Assembly: GCA_902778275.1 (NCBI GenBank)
Contig: CACYXE010000001.1
Span: 186,001-250,000 of the forward strand
Direction of reading: 5' to 3'
Origin: Oscillospiraceae bacterium
GTDB taxonomy: Bacteria > Bacillota > Clostridia > Oscillospirales > Oscillospiraceae
Length of the DNA: 64,000 nt
Position numbers and translations under genes: made by a program. The notes below the pieces were generated by a model. The model was not told the DNA's origin. It did not search any database and worked only from the letters and a program-made list of their open reading frames with translations. Positions 7,219 through 15,362 of this stretch are shown here, piece after piece; positions within the stretch are counted from its first letter, which is position 1; the number at the start of each line of letters is the position of its first letter.

Positions 7219-8160
7219 ATGGCACAGAACAAATCCCTCTCCACCCAGGAGGTGGCGGAGCTTCTGCACGTGAGCAAATCCACCATTTATGAGCTGATCC
7301 GCAGAGCTGAGATTAACTCTTATAAGATCGGACGCAAGGTGCGTTTCACCCAGGACGATGTGGACGCCTATATCGCGCGCTCCCGCCATGAGCAGAGCGT
7401 CCAGCCGGTAAAGCGGGTGGAGATCCACAGCGCCCTGCTCAAGCCTGAAACGATATCCGGTGATTCTCTTGTGATCTCCGGACAGGATGTGGTGCTGGAC
7501 ATCCTGACAAATTATCTGCACCAGTCCGGCGTCAGCGCCCAGCGATGCTATCTGAACAGCTTTGAGGGCCTGCTGGCCTTGTACGAGGGACGGGTAAACG
7601 CAGCGGCCTGCCATCTTTACGATGCGGAAGAAAAGACCTTCAATACGCCCTTTGTGAAAAAACTGCTGCCCGGCGTGCCGGTGGCTCTGATCAATATCTC
7701 CTATCGGAGCCAGGGCTTCTATGTGGCGGCCGGAAATCCCAAGGAGATCCGCGGCTGGAGGGATCTGGCAAGGCGGGACATTTCTATTCTCAACCGAAGT
7801 GTCGGATCCAGTGCGCGCATCCTGCTGGACGGGCAGCTGCACCGGCTGAGGCTGGACGCCGGAGAGATCAAAGGATATGACCGGGAAATGAGTTCTCATC
7901 TGACCATGGCTGCCGCCATCGCGGAAGGCGAGGCGGATCTTGCCATAGGGACCGAGCGGATCTCCCGTCAGATCGAGGGCCTGGACTTTATCCCGCTGCT
8001 GGAAGAGCGTTTTGACCTGGTCGTTCGGAAGGCTTTCCTGGAAAGCGAGAGCGGCGAAAAGCTGCTTGCCATTCTGCGTTCCGTGCCGTTCAAAAAGGAA
8101 ATCAGGCATTTTACCGGCAACGATTACCGGGATATGGGAAAAATTATGGCGGAGGTGTGA
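7219..8160 (+). CDS. HTH regulator with periplasmic-binding-protein-like domain
   Basis: An excisionase/MerR-type helix-turn-helix (residues 6-55: STQEVAELLHVSKSTIYELI, then a GRKVRF wing) is joined to a C-terminal periplasmic-binding-protein-like domain of about 230 residues (COG1910 type). This domain is seen in molybdate or tungstate responsive proteins and in MoeA fusions. It probably senses tungstate, molybdate or a pterin cofactor and controls the divergent AOR operon and tupABC through the ACGAAA sites. The start is ATG 7219, with an AGAAAGGCGG ribosome site; the longer open frame upstream runs through the hairpin island and is rejected. Its stop is three bases from moeA. Confidence 0.85.
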   Translation: MAQNKSLSTQEVAELLHVSKSTIYELIRRAEINSYKIGRKVRFTQDDVDAYIARSRHEQSVQPVKRVEIHSALLKPETISGDSLVISGQDVVLDILTNYLHQSGVSAQRCYLNSFEGLLALYEGRVNAAACHLYDAEEKTFNTPFVKKLLPGVPVALINISYRSQGFYVAAGNPKEIRGWRDLARRDISILNRSVGSSARILLDGQLHRLRLDAGEIKGYDREMSSHLTMAAAIAEGEADLAIGTERISRQIEGLDFIPLLEERFDLVVRKAFLESESGEKLLAILRSVPFKKEIRHFTGNDYRDMGKIMAEV

Positions 8161-8163
8161 GCC

Positions 8164-9378
8164 ATGCTGCAAGTGAAAACACCGGAAGAAGTACTGGCGC
8201 TGATTCAAAGCAAGTTTCAGCCTCTGCCGAATCATACGGAATCGGTGCCGCTGACGGAGGCCCTTGGGCGTGTGCTGGCGGAGCCGGTCACCGCAGAGGA
8301 GTATGTGCCGGACTTTGACCGTTCCACTGTGGACGGTTATGCCTGCCGGGCGTCTGATACCTTTGGATGCTCTGACGCCATCCCCGCCATCCTGACGCTT
8401 GCCGGACAGGTGCTGATGGGAGAAGGAGCGGATTATGGGCTCTCCCGCGACAGCTGCGTCTATGTGCCCACCGGCGGCGCGATCCCCAGGGGAGCGGACT
8501 GCGCGGTAATGATCGAATATACCGAGGACTATGGCGACGGCACCATCGGTGTGCTCAAGCCCGGAGCGCCGGGGATGAATCTGATCTTTCGGGGGGACGA
8601 TGTATTCCCGGGCAAGGTGGTCCTCCCGCCCGGGCGAGTTTTGACCGCCCAGGACATCGGCGCGCTGGCGGCCATCGGAAAGGTCACGGTTCCGGTGGCG
8701 CGCAGAGTGAGGGTCGGCGTGATCTCCACAGGAGACGAACTGGTGCCGCCCGAAAAGGCGCCGGGACCCGGCCAGGTGCGGGATGTGAATTCGCCCCTGC
8801 TGACAGCTATGTTGACGGATTTCGGCGCGGAGCCGGTCAATTACGGAATCGTCGTGGACGATGAGCAGCTCCTGCGGAAGAAGATGGAGACCGCGGCTGC
8901 AGAGTGCGACGCGGTGCTGATCTCCGGCGGCAGCAGTGTGGGCGTAAAGGACGCGGCCTGCCGCATCATCGAAAGTATGGGGGAGCTGCTGCTGCATGGC
9001 ATCGCCATTAAGCCCGGGAAACCCACCATCATAGGCAGGGCAGGCAACAAACCGCTGATCGGGCTACCGGGGCATCCTGTGGCCGCCTGTTTTGTGGCGC
9101 AGCTTTTTGTGCTGCCTTTGCTGGCTAGGCTCATGGGCAGGACGCAGGAAGCATACACAGTCACAGCGGAGCTGACGGAGAGCGTCGGCGCCAACCACGG
9201 CAGAGAACAGATCAACGCCTGCCACCTGCGCAGGGAGAACGGCAGACTGCTGGCGGCACCCATCCGCTCAAAATCCGGATTGATCACACAGCTGGCCGGG
9301 GCGGACGGGTATTTCATCATAGAACGCGACTGCGAAGGTTTGCCAAAAGGCGCACAGGTGCAGGTTACTTTATACTGA
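8164..9378 (+). CDS. moeA: Molybdopterin molybdenumtransferase MoeA
   Basis: MoeA inserts molybdate or tungstate into adenylated molybdopterin, the last common step of Mo/W cofactor synthesis. The 404 residues contain FDRSTVDGYACRA (domain II/III start), YVPTGGAIPRGADCAVM, VISTGDELV, VRDVNSPLL, LISGGSSVGVKD (catalytic subdomain) and GLPGHPVA. It lies in the regulator operon and opposite an AOR with tungstate import nearby, so tungsten insertion is the likely job. A second, fused MoeA follows directly; the two may divide Mo and W or form a heteromer. Confidence 0.94.
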   Translation: MLQVKTPEEVLALIQSKFQPLPNHTESVPLTEALGRVLAEPVTAEEYVPDFDRSTVDGYACRASDTFGCSDAIPAILTLAGQVLMGEGADYGLSRDSCVYVPTGGAIPRGADCAVMIEYTEDYGDGTIGVLKPGAPGMNLIFRGDDVFPGKVVLPPGRVLTAQDIGALAAIGKVTVPVARRVRVGVISTGDELVPPEKAPGPGQVRDVNSPLLTAMLTDFGAEPVNYGIVVDDEQLLRKKMETAAAECDAVLISGGSSVGVKDAACRIIESMGELLLHGIAIKPGKPTIIGRAGNKPLIGLPGHPVAACFVAQLFVLPLLARLMGRTQEAYTVTAELTESVGANHGREQINACHLRRENGRLLAAPIRSKSGLITQLAGADGYFIIERDCEGLPKGAQVQVTLY

Positions 9379-9393
9379 GAGAAGGACAAACAT

Positions 9394-11304
9394 ATGGGAT
9401 TTGAATATTTGACCAACGTACCGCTGGAGAAGGCAAGGAAAGAATATCTCTGGAAGCTGCAGGATCAGGGATTTGAAATGCAGACTGAGATCGTTTCCGT
9501 ACAGGATTCCTATGGGCGTATTACATCCCGGGCGGTCTATGCCGACATCAACGCCCCCCACTACGCGGCCAGCGCAATGGACGGCGTGGCTCTCCGGGCA
9601 AAGGACAGCTTTGGCGCTACGGAGACCACCCCGGTCACCCTGTCAGAGGACCAGTTCGTCGTAGTAGACACCGGCGACCCGGTCCCCGAGAACTGCGACG
9701 CGGTCATTATGGTGGAGGATATCGTCAAGAACGATGACGGCAGCATCACCATTCATGCGGCGGCTGCGCCCTGGCAGCACATCCGGCAGATCGGTGAGGA
9801 TATCTGTGCCGGGGAGATGATCCTGCCCAGCTTCATGGAGGTCACTCCCGCCGCCATCGGCGCCATGATCGCAGGCGGCGTACTCTCTCTTGAGGTCATC
9901 CGACGCCCTGTGGTTGGCATCATCCCCACAGGGGATGAGATCATCCCGCCCTGCGCCGATCCCAAGCCGGGGGATATCCTGGAATTCAATTCCTCCATCT
10001 TTTCCGCCATGCTGCTGGATTGGGGCGCGGAGCCGAAGACCTATCCCATCGTGCCGGACAGCTTTGCGGATATCCGGGACATGGTTGCCAAGGCCGCGGA
10101 TGAATGCGACATGGTGATCCTGAACGCCGGCTCCTCCGCCGGACGGGACGATTACTCCACCGCCGCGGTGCGTGAGATCGGCGAGGTCCTTTATCACGGC
10201 ATCGCCATCAAGCCCGGAAAGCCGGCGATCCTCGGTTACCGTGGGGCGAAGCCCATCCTGGGGGTACCTGGCTATCCGGTTTCCGGCATAATTGTGATCG
10301 AGGAATTCCTGCGGCCGTTGATCGACGCCTGGTACGGGCGGGAGCATGAGACCGGAAGCCGCACACGGGCAAAGCTGACCCGCCCGGTGGTCTCCGGCTT
10401 GAAGTATCAGGAATATGTGCGGCTTCGTATGGGCTATGTGGAAGGCCGGCTCATGGCCTCCCCGCTGCCGAGAGGAAGCGGCGTCGTCTCCTCCTTCATG
10501 AAAGCAGACGGCATGCTTGAAGTCCCCCAGGGCACGGAAGGCTATACGGCGGGCGAGGAGGTCCGCATCCGCCTGCTCAAGGAAAAGGGGCAGTTGAAAA
10601 ACACTCTGGTCGTGATCGGCAGCCACGATCCGCTGCTGGATGAGCTGGCGGATCTGATCCACCGTGAGGACCACCGTATTTTCCTTTCTTCCGCCCATGT
10701 GGGCTCTATGGGCGGCATCATGGCCATCCGCCGGGGCGAGGCCCATGCGGCGGGCATTCACCTGCTGGATACCGAGACAGGCGAGTACAACCGCCGGTAT
10801 ATCAGGAAATACTTCCCCAACGGCGGGGTCTATCTGGTGCGCTGCGTGGGCCGCCAGCAGGGGCTGATGCTGCAGAAGGGCAATCCGCTGGATATCAAGT
10901 GCTTTGCGGACATTGTGAGGGACGGCGTACGCTATGTGAACCGGCAGAAGGGTTCCGGCACACGAATCCTGACAGACTACCTGTGCCAGAAGAAAGGGGT
11001 GGATCCTGACCGGGTCTACGGCTATGAACGGGAGGAAATGACCCACAACGCGGTCGCTGTGCAGATTGCGGGCGGCAGTGCGGACGTAGGCATGGGTATC
11101 TATTCCGCGGCAAAGCTCTATGATCTGGATTTCCTGCCGATCTGTGTGGAGGAGTATGATCTCCTGATCCCGGAGAAGGTCTGGAATTCCGGTCTGGTGC
11201 GGCAGCTGATCCGTACGCTCAAGAGTTCGGAATTCAGCAGGCGCATCGAGGCTATGGGCGGCTACACCCTGGACCGTCCGGGTGAGATCATCGACGTGTT
11301 CTGA
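9394..11304 (+). CDS. MoeA fused to a periplasmic-binding-protein-like domain
   Basis: Residues 1 to about 405 are a full MoeA (SAMDGVALRA, VIMVEDIV, IIPTGDEII, LEFNSSIF, LNAGSSAGRDD, GVPGYPVSG). Residues 415-636 form a PBP-like domain (SHDPLLDELADLI, RGEAHAAGIHLLD, QKGSGTRILTDYL) related to the C-terminal domain of the regulator two genes upstream. Such fusions are known in anaerobes; the domain is thought to bind the oxyanion or a cofactor intermediate. It starts 15 bases after moeA with a GAGAAGGA ribosome site. Its stop overlaps the next start as TGATG, so translation is coupled to the FAD oxidoreductase. Confidence 0.9.
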   Translation: MGFEYLTNVPLEKARKEYLWKLQDQGFEMQTEIVSVQDSYGRITSRAVYADINAPHYAASAMDGVALRAKDSFGATETTPVTLSEDQFVVVDTGDPVPENCDAVIMVEDIVKNDDGSITIHAAAAPWQHIRQIGEDICAGEMILPSFMEVTPAAIGAMIAGGVLSLEVIRRPVVGIIPTGDEIIPPCADPKPGDILEFNSSIFSAMLLDWGAEPKTYPIVPDSFADIRDMVAKAADECDMVILNAGSSAGRDDYSTAAVREIGEVLYHGIAIKPGKPAILGYRGAKPILGVPGYPVSGIIVIEEFLRPLIDAWYGREHETGSRTRAKLTRPVVSGLKYQEYVRLRMGYVEGRLMASPLPRGSGVVSSFMKADGMLEVPQGTEGYTAGEEVRIRLLKEKGQLKNTLVVIGSHDPLLDELADLIHREDHRIFLSSAHVGSMGGIMAIRRGEAHAAGIHLLDTETGEYNRRYIRKYFPNGGVYLVRCVGRQQGLMLQKGNPLDIKCFADIVRDGVRYVNRQKGSGTRILTDYLCQKKGVDPDRVYGYEREEMTHNAVAVQIAGGSADVGMGIYSAAKLYDLDFLPICVEEYDLLIPEKVWNSGLVRQLIRTLKSSEFSRRIEAMGGYTLDRPGEIIDVF

Positions 11305-12743
11305 TGCAGAGCTTTGATGTCGTCGTCATCGGTGGCGGTTTGCTGGGCTGCTTTGCCGCCCGAAACCTAAGCCGATGGGATTTGCATATTGCGCTGATCG
11401 AGGCGCGGGAGGACGTCTGTACCGGTATCTCCCGCGCCAACACTGCTATCGTCTACCCGGGCTATGACCACAGGCCGGGGACGCTCAAGGCGAAGATGAC
11501 CGTCAGGGCCAATGGTTCTTTTGACAGCCTGTGCCGGGAGCTGGATGTGCCGTTCTGCCGTTGCGGCTCTCTGATGGTGAGCTATGGCGAGCAGGCTGAC
11601 GCGGTGCTGCGCAAAAAGTATGAAAACGGTTTGAGCATGGGAGTGTCTGAGCTGCGTTTATTGCGCGGTGAAGAGGCCGTGAAGATGGAGCCCTGTCTCG
11701 CGCCCGGCGTCACGTCGGCGCTATATGCGCCTACGGCCGGGACAGTGAATCCCTGGGAGCTTGGTATCGCCGCCTGTGAAAACGCAGTCGCCAACGGGAT
11801 AGCACTCTGCCTCAACACCCGCGTGTTCGCCATCAGCCATACAACGGACAGCTACCGGATCGAGACGAACCGGGATGTGTTTTCCGCGCGTGCGGTCATC
11901 AATTGCGCGGGGCTGTATGCTGACCGGGTACAGGAACTGGTTTTTCCCACATCGGTGCACATTGTTCCCGATGGGGCGGATTATCTGGTCCTGGATAAGG
12001 CGGCAGCAAACTTGCCGACCCATATCATCCAGTATGAGCCGGAGGACGGCGGCAAAGGCTTCAACGCTGTGCCCACGGTAGAGGGCAGCCTGCTGCTGGG
12101 CCCCTCAGAACGGGATAACGAGACCGATTTTGCCGTGAGCGAGAAGGGTATTTCCTTCGTTTATGGGCGGGCAGGGCGTATTTTGCCCGGACTGGATCTG
12201 AACGAAGTCATTCGCTCTTTTGCCGCGGTGCGGCCCAATCCCCGGCGGGAGGATGGAAGCAGCATCGGCAGCTTTGTGATCGAAAACCCGGCGCCGGGTT
12301 TCTGGAGCCTGATCGGGATCAAGACGCCGGGTCTCACCTGCGCCAATGAGCTGGGAAGCTACGTGGCGGAGAGAGCGGCTGAACAATTGGCTGCCGAACG
12401 CAACGAGAGCTTTGACCCGTGCAGAAAGGGGATTAAAAAAGTTCGCGGTATACCTTTGGAGCGGAGAAACGCGGCCATCCAGGCAGATCCGAACTTCGGC
12501 GAGGTGATCTGCTGCTGCGAGGATGTGACCAAGGCTGAAGTACTCGATGCAATCCGCAGAGGGGCGACGACTCTGGACGGCGTCAAGCGCAGGACCGGAA
12601 CTGGAATGGGGCGCTGCCAGGGCAGCCGCTGCCAGCAGAAGCTGATCACGCTATTGGCGCAGGAGCTGGGCATTTCCGAAGAAGAGGTCACAAAGGACGG
12701 TAAGGGTTCTGAGATCCTGGGAGGCGGCCGGGATGAAAACTGA
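11304..12743 (+). CDS. FAD-dependent oxidoreductase with BFD-type [2Fe-2S] domain
   Basis: A GlpA/DAO-family flavoprotein: N-terminal FAD loop VVIGGGLLGCFAARNL, then a C-terminal BFD-like iron-sulfur domain (ICCCEDVTKAEVLDAIRRG, and MGRCQGSRCQ with paired cysteines). Relatives oxidise glycerol-3-phosphate or 2-hydroxyglutarate and work with a GlpB-like partner. Here the partner is the next gene, which overlaps by 11 bases. Location in the AOR/moeA operon suggests the pair passes electrons to or from AOR, or handles an AOR-linked metabolite. Start and preceding stop overlap as TGATG. Substrate is unknown. Confidence 0.85.
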   Translation: MQSFDVVVIGGGLLGCFAARNLSRWDLHIALIEAREDVCTGISRANTAIVYPGYDHRPGTLKAKMTVRANGSFDSLCRELDVPFCRCGSLMVSYGEQADAVLRKKYENGLSMGVSELRLLRGEEAVKMEPCLAPGVTSALYAPTAGTVNPWELGIAACENAVANGIALCLNTRVFAISHTTDSYRIETNRDVFSARAVINCAGLYADRVQELVFPTSVHIVPDGADYLVLDKAAANLPTHIIQYEPEDGGKGFNAVPTVEGSLLLGPSERDNETDFAVSEKGISFVYGRAGRILPGLDLNEVIRSFAAVRPNPRREDGSSIGSFVIENPAPGFWSLIGIKTPGLTCANELGSYVAERAAEQLAAERNESFDPCRKGIKKVRGIPLERRNAAIQADPNFGEVICCCEDVTKAEVLDAIRRGATTLDGVKRRTGTGMGRCQGSRCQQKLITLLAQELGISEEEVTKDGKGSEILGGGRDEN

Positions 12744-13614
12744 ATTGTTGATCATCGGCGCGGGTGCAGCCGGAATAGCTGCGGCGACCGCTGCCTGGGA
12801 CGCAGGGTGCCGGGACATCGTGCTGGCGGACCGAAGAGAACGACCCGGCGGCATCCTGCCCCAGTGCCTGCACGAGGGCTTTGGTCATGCGCAGTACGGC
12901 AGAGAACTGACCGGACCGGAATATGCCCAGCAGATCGCGCAGAAGCTGAATCAGACCGGTGTGCGTCTTGTTTTAGGCACAGAGGTGCTGGCAGTCTACG
13001 GGAATAAATCCGCCGTTTTGTCTGACCGCAGCGGTTTGACGCAGCTGCATTTTGAGCGCTTGATCCTGGCTTCTGGCTGCCGGGAAAAAAGCATAGGATC
13101 GCTTCCTGTCGTGGGTACACGGCCGGCCGGGATCTTTACCGCCGGGCAGGCCCAGGAGATGATAAATCTCCACGGGCAGGACCTGGGGAAAGAGATCCTG
13201 ATCCTGGGCAGCGGCGATCTGGGCTTTATCATGGCCCGGCAGTTCGCGCAGTCCGGGAAGCACGTGATCGCTCTTGTGGAAAAAGAAGCCCACTATGGCG
13301 GCATGGCTCGCAATTACCACCGCTGTGTTGAACCCTACAAGATTCCGATCCTTTATCATACGACAGTCGCGGAGATCCATGGCTCTGGCCGGATCACCGG
13401 TGTGACGCTGCGGCATCTGGACGGCGGCGGGGAAGAGGAGATCCCCTGCGATACGCTCATCACCGCTCTGGGCTTGCTCCCGGAACGGGATCTGGTGCGC
13501 GGTCTGGGCGAGCCCGAATGGCTCTTTTTCGCCGGGAATTGTCACCGGGTGCATGACCTGGTGGACTCGGCTGTAAGCGAGGCCGAAAGGATAGGGCGCG
13601 CTGCGGCAGAATGA
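12733..13614 (+). CDS. NAD(P)/FAD-dependent oxidoreductase, partner flavoprotein
   Basis: Pyridine nucleotide-disulfide oxidoreductase-type protein with an FAD loop IIGAGAAGIAAATAA at the N terminus, a second dinucleotide loop ILILGSGDLGFIMARQ near residue 155 and a late DTLITALGLLPERDL motif. No redox-active CxxC is seen. It overlaps the GlpA-like gene by 11 bases, so the two probably form one complex, as GlpA and GlpB or two-subunit amino-acid dehydrogenases do. The third small subunit often found with such pairs (DUF1667 type) is absent. It ends at a strong hairpin. Confidence 0.85.
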   Translation: MKTELLIIGAGAAGIAAATAAWDAGCRDIVLADRRERPGGILPQCLHEGFGHAQYGRELTGPEYAQQIAQKLNQTGVRLVLGTEVLAVYGNKSAVLSDRSGLTQLHFERLILASGCREKSIGSLPVVGTRPAGIFTAGQAQEMINLHGQDLGKEILILGSGDLGFIMARQFAQSGKHVIALVEKEAHYGGMARNYHRCVEPYKIPILYHTTVAEIHGSGRITGVTLRHLDGGGEEEIPCDTLITALGLLPERDLVRGLGEPEWLFFAGNCHRVHDLVDSAVSEAERIGRAAAE

Positions 13615-13618
13615 GGCC

Positions 13619-13656
13619 AAAAAAAGGGCCTGGCAGCTCGCACAAGCTGCCAGGCC
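13619..13656. terminator. Bidirectional terminator with 12-bp stem
   Basis: GGCCTGGCAGCT (13627-13638) pairs with AGCTGCCAGGCC (13645-13656) around a 6-base loop. The minus strand has a run of seven T after the stem, giving strong termination for the 84-aa gene; on the plus strand the T tract is weak. Confidence 0.82.
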
Positions 13657-13675
13657 TGCATTTTGGCTTTTTCGC

Positions 13676-13930
13676 TTATCCGCCGGCGGAGAGAAAGCGT
13701 AGTTTGAAAGCCCTGTGGATTCTTTCGGTTTTTTCTTCTTCCCCTGAAAAATGGACTTGTGTACGGCAGATGGGATACCTGCCGATCATCCTGTCTGGCA
13801 GCACGGTCAGACCTACCTGACAGCCGTCAAAAGAATATGCCCCCGCATCTTCCAGGGGAATACCGCCGATCGCAAGCAGAAATTCATTGATCCGCTCCTG
13901 TGAAATGCTCCAAATCTCCGTGATCTCCAT
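13676..13930 (-). CDS. Small conserved-looking protein of unknown function
   Basis: An 84-residue soluble protein opposite the tungsten genes, between the FAD pair and tupA. Residues 30-60 (AYSFDGCQVGLTVLPDRMIG, then PICRTQVHF) form a beta-rich centre with two cysteines, and the rest is helical. I do not recognise it. It has its own strong terminator and lies back to back with the tup promoter, so it may be expressed from the same control region. A role in tungsten or aldehyde metabolism is suggested only by position. Confidence 0.6.
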   Translation of the reverse strand: MEITEIWSISQERINEFLLAIGGIPLEDAGAYSFDGCQVGLTVLPDRMIGRYPICRTQVHFSGEEEKTERIHRAFKLRFLSAGG

Positions 13931-14019
13931 GATGCTTACTCCCGGTTTTGTTTGTCTGGTCTTATACAGTCATTATTTTAAACGAATACGGAAGCTTTTC
14001 CCAGAGGGAAAATATATTA

Positions 14020-14045
14020 TTTCGTGTTGTTTCGTATAGTTTGGC
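14020..14045. promoter_or_regulatory. Operator-like site C upstream of tupA
   Basis: Read on the minus strand: GCCAAA (14045-14040), ACGAAA (14035-14030) and ACGAAA (14025-14020), again at a 10-bp step. It ends 21 bp before the tupA -35. Orientation and distance match site A at AOR almost exactly. Confidence 0.68.
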
Positions 14046-14066
14046 ACAATTCCGTAAAAGCGCGAA

Positions 14067-14095
14067 TTGAATCACAGCGAAAAATGTGATACACT
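14067..14095 (+). promoter_or_regulatory. Promoter of tupABC
   Basis: TTGAAT (14067-14072), a 17-bp spacer and TACACT (14090-14095). A transcript from here would carry a leader of about 125 bases before tupA. Confidence 0.62.
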
Positions 14096-14101
14096 TGCAT
14101 C

Positions 14102-14205
14102 CAGTCGAATACGCTTCCGAGTAAGCGGTGGACGAGCCTCTTTCCGGGAACAAAAAGCGGCGCAGGATTACTGTGTCCGTATTGTTCTGGACAGAGGTTT
14201 TTTAA
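14102..14205 (+). ncRNA. Candidate structured leader (riboswitch or attenuator) of tupA
   Basis: The leader contains a GCTT-CCGAGT-AAGC stem-loop at about 14112-14125 and a G-rich core around GGTGGACGAGCC and CCGGGAAC. These are followed by a TGTCC/GGACA stem and a TTTTTT run just before the tupA ribosome site CTGGAGG. A conserved-looking core plus a terminator-like hairpin ahead of a tungstate transporter suggests metal-cofactor control, such as the Moco/Tuco riboswitch class. I cannot match it to that consensus by eye. Confidence 0.45.
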
Positions 14206-14226
14206 TTTAAATCTGGAGGAGAAAAA

Positions 14227-15285
14227 ATGAAAAAGACAATATCCCTGTTGCTTGCACTGGTCATGATCTTTGCCCTTGCCGCCTGCGGCAGCCAGACCGC
14301 CGCCCCCGCGGCGACGGAAGCTCCCGCGCCGGCGGAAGAGCCCGCTGCCGAGCCCGCGGCTGAGCCGGTTGCTGAAGAGCCTGCTGAACCGGAAGCCGAC
14401 GCCCTTGTGGTCGATACCACGATCCTCAAGGAAGCCGACGACAACATGATCAACACCTACACGCTGCTGGCTGTCAATCCCGACGCGCCCTTCGTGGACG
14501 CTGACGGCAACGCGGTCGCGGATGTGGAGCTGAACACCGTGGGCGCTGCTGCTCTTATCAACTGGCTGCTGAGCGAGGAAGGCCAGGACATGGCCGCAAA
14601 CTATGGCTTTGCCGAGTATGGCGAGTACCTGTTCTACCTGAAGGACGACCGGCCCATCTCCACGGCTGAGATCCCCGCCGCCACCGAAGAGACCAAGCTG
14701 ATCCGCCTGTCCACCACCACCTCCGTCAATGACTCCGGCCTGCTGGGCTACCTGCTGCCGGTCTTTGAAGAGAAATACGGCTATGAGGTGGAGGTCTACT
14801 CCGCCGGCACGGGCAAGGCCATTGCCAACGCAAAGATGGGCAATGCCGACCTGATCCTGGTCCATTCCAAAAAGCAGGAGGAAGCTTTTGTGGAAGAAGG
14901 CTTCGCCTATGTGCTGGAGGGCATGGAAGCTGAGCGCATGAGCTACATGTACAACTACTTCGTACTCTGCGGCCCCTCTGCCGACCCTGCCGGCGTGAAG
15001 GATGCTGCCGACGTGCTGGAGGCCTTCAAGGCCATTGCTGACGGCAAGTACACCTTCATCTCCCGCGGCGACGGTTCCGGCACTCACACCAAGGAGCTGG
15101 CCCTCTGGCCTGAGGACCTGGGCATCACTGCTGAAGCAGACAGCTTTGCCGATTACACCGATTGGTACGTCTCTGCCAATGCCGGCATGGGCGCATGCCT
15201 GGTCATGGCTGAGGAGATGGGCGCCTATATCCTCACTGACAAGGCCACCTTCCTGACCTTCGTTGCCAACGACGGCGTCATGTAA
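14227..15285 (+). CDS. tupA: Tungstate-binding lipoprotein TupA, circularly permuted
   Basis: Extracellular lipoprotein that captures tungstate for TupBC. A signal peptide ends at the lipobox LAAC (C20), followed by an Ala/Pro/Glu-rich tether to about residue 60. The TupA core is clear: STTTSVNDSGLL (162-173; oxyanion TTS motif), SAGTGKAIA, DLILVHS, SRGDGSGTHTKE (279-290) and YILTDKATF (334-342). In ordinary TupA this last motif is followed by about 80 residues (N-x-Y-x-hydrophobic-AVNP, then a WL-S-EGQ helix). Here that segment is absent from the C terminus and occurs before the core, at residues 76-140 (NTYTLLAVNP, INWLLSEEGQ). The protein is therefore a circular permutant. Its ribosome site is CTGGAGG. 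Confidence 0.93.
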   Translation: MKKTISLLLALVMIFALAACGSQTAAPAATEAPAPAEEPAAEPAAEPVAEEPAEPEADALVVDTTILKEADDNMINTYTLLAVNPDAPFVDADGNAVADVELNTVGAAALINWLLSEEGQDMAANYGFAEYGEYLFYLKDDRPISTAEIPAATEETKLIRLSTTTSVNDSGLLGYLLPVFEEKYGYEVEVYSAGTGKAIANAKMGNADLILVHSKKQEEAFVEEGFAYVLEGMEAERMSYMYNYFVLCGPSADPAGVKDAADVLEAFKAIADGKYTFISRGDGSGTHTKELALWPEDLGITAEADSFADYTDWYVSANAGMGACLVMAEEMGAYILTDKATFLTFVANDGVM

Positions 15286-15314
15286 GCCTTGATTTACAGA
15301 GCGTTTTCGATTAA

Positions 15315-15349
15315 GATAGCCTTGGGAGTCCTCTCCCAAGGCTATCGTT
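15315..15349 (+). terminator. Hairpin between tupA and tupB
   Basis: A perfect 14-bp stem (15315-15328 with 15333-15346) with a TCCT loop and only three T after it. It is more likely a partial terminator or mRNA-stabilising structure that keeps TupA in excess over the membrane components. Confidence 0.7.
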
Positions 15350-15362
15350 TCATGAGGTTGCC

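Noticed and set aside
7000-8997. 665-codon minus-strand frame through the hairpin island, regulator and moeA
   Set aside because: It is a shadow of the plus-strand genes and runs through palindromic DNA; no recognisable domain.
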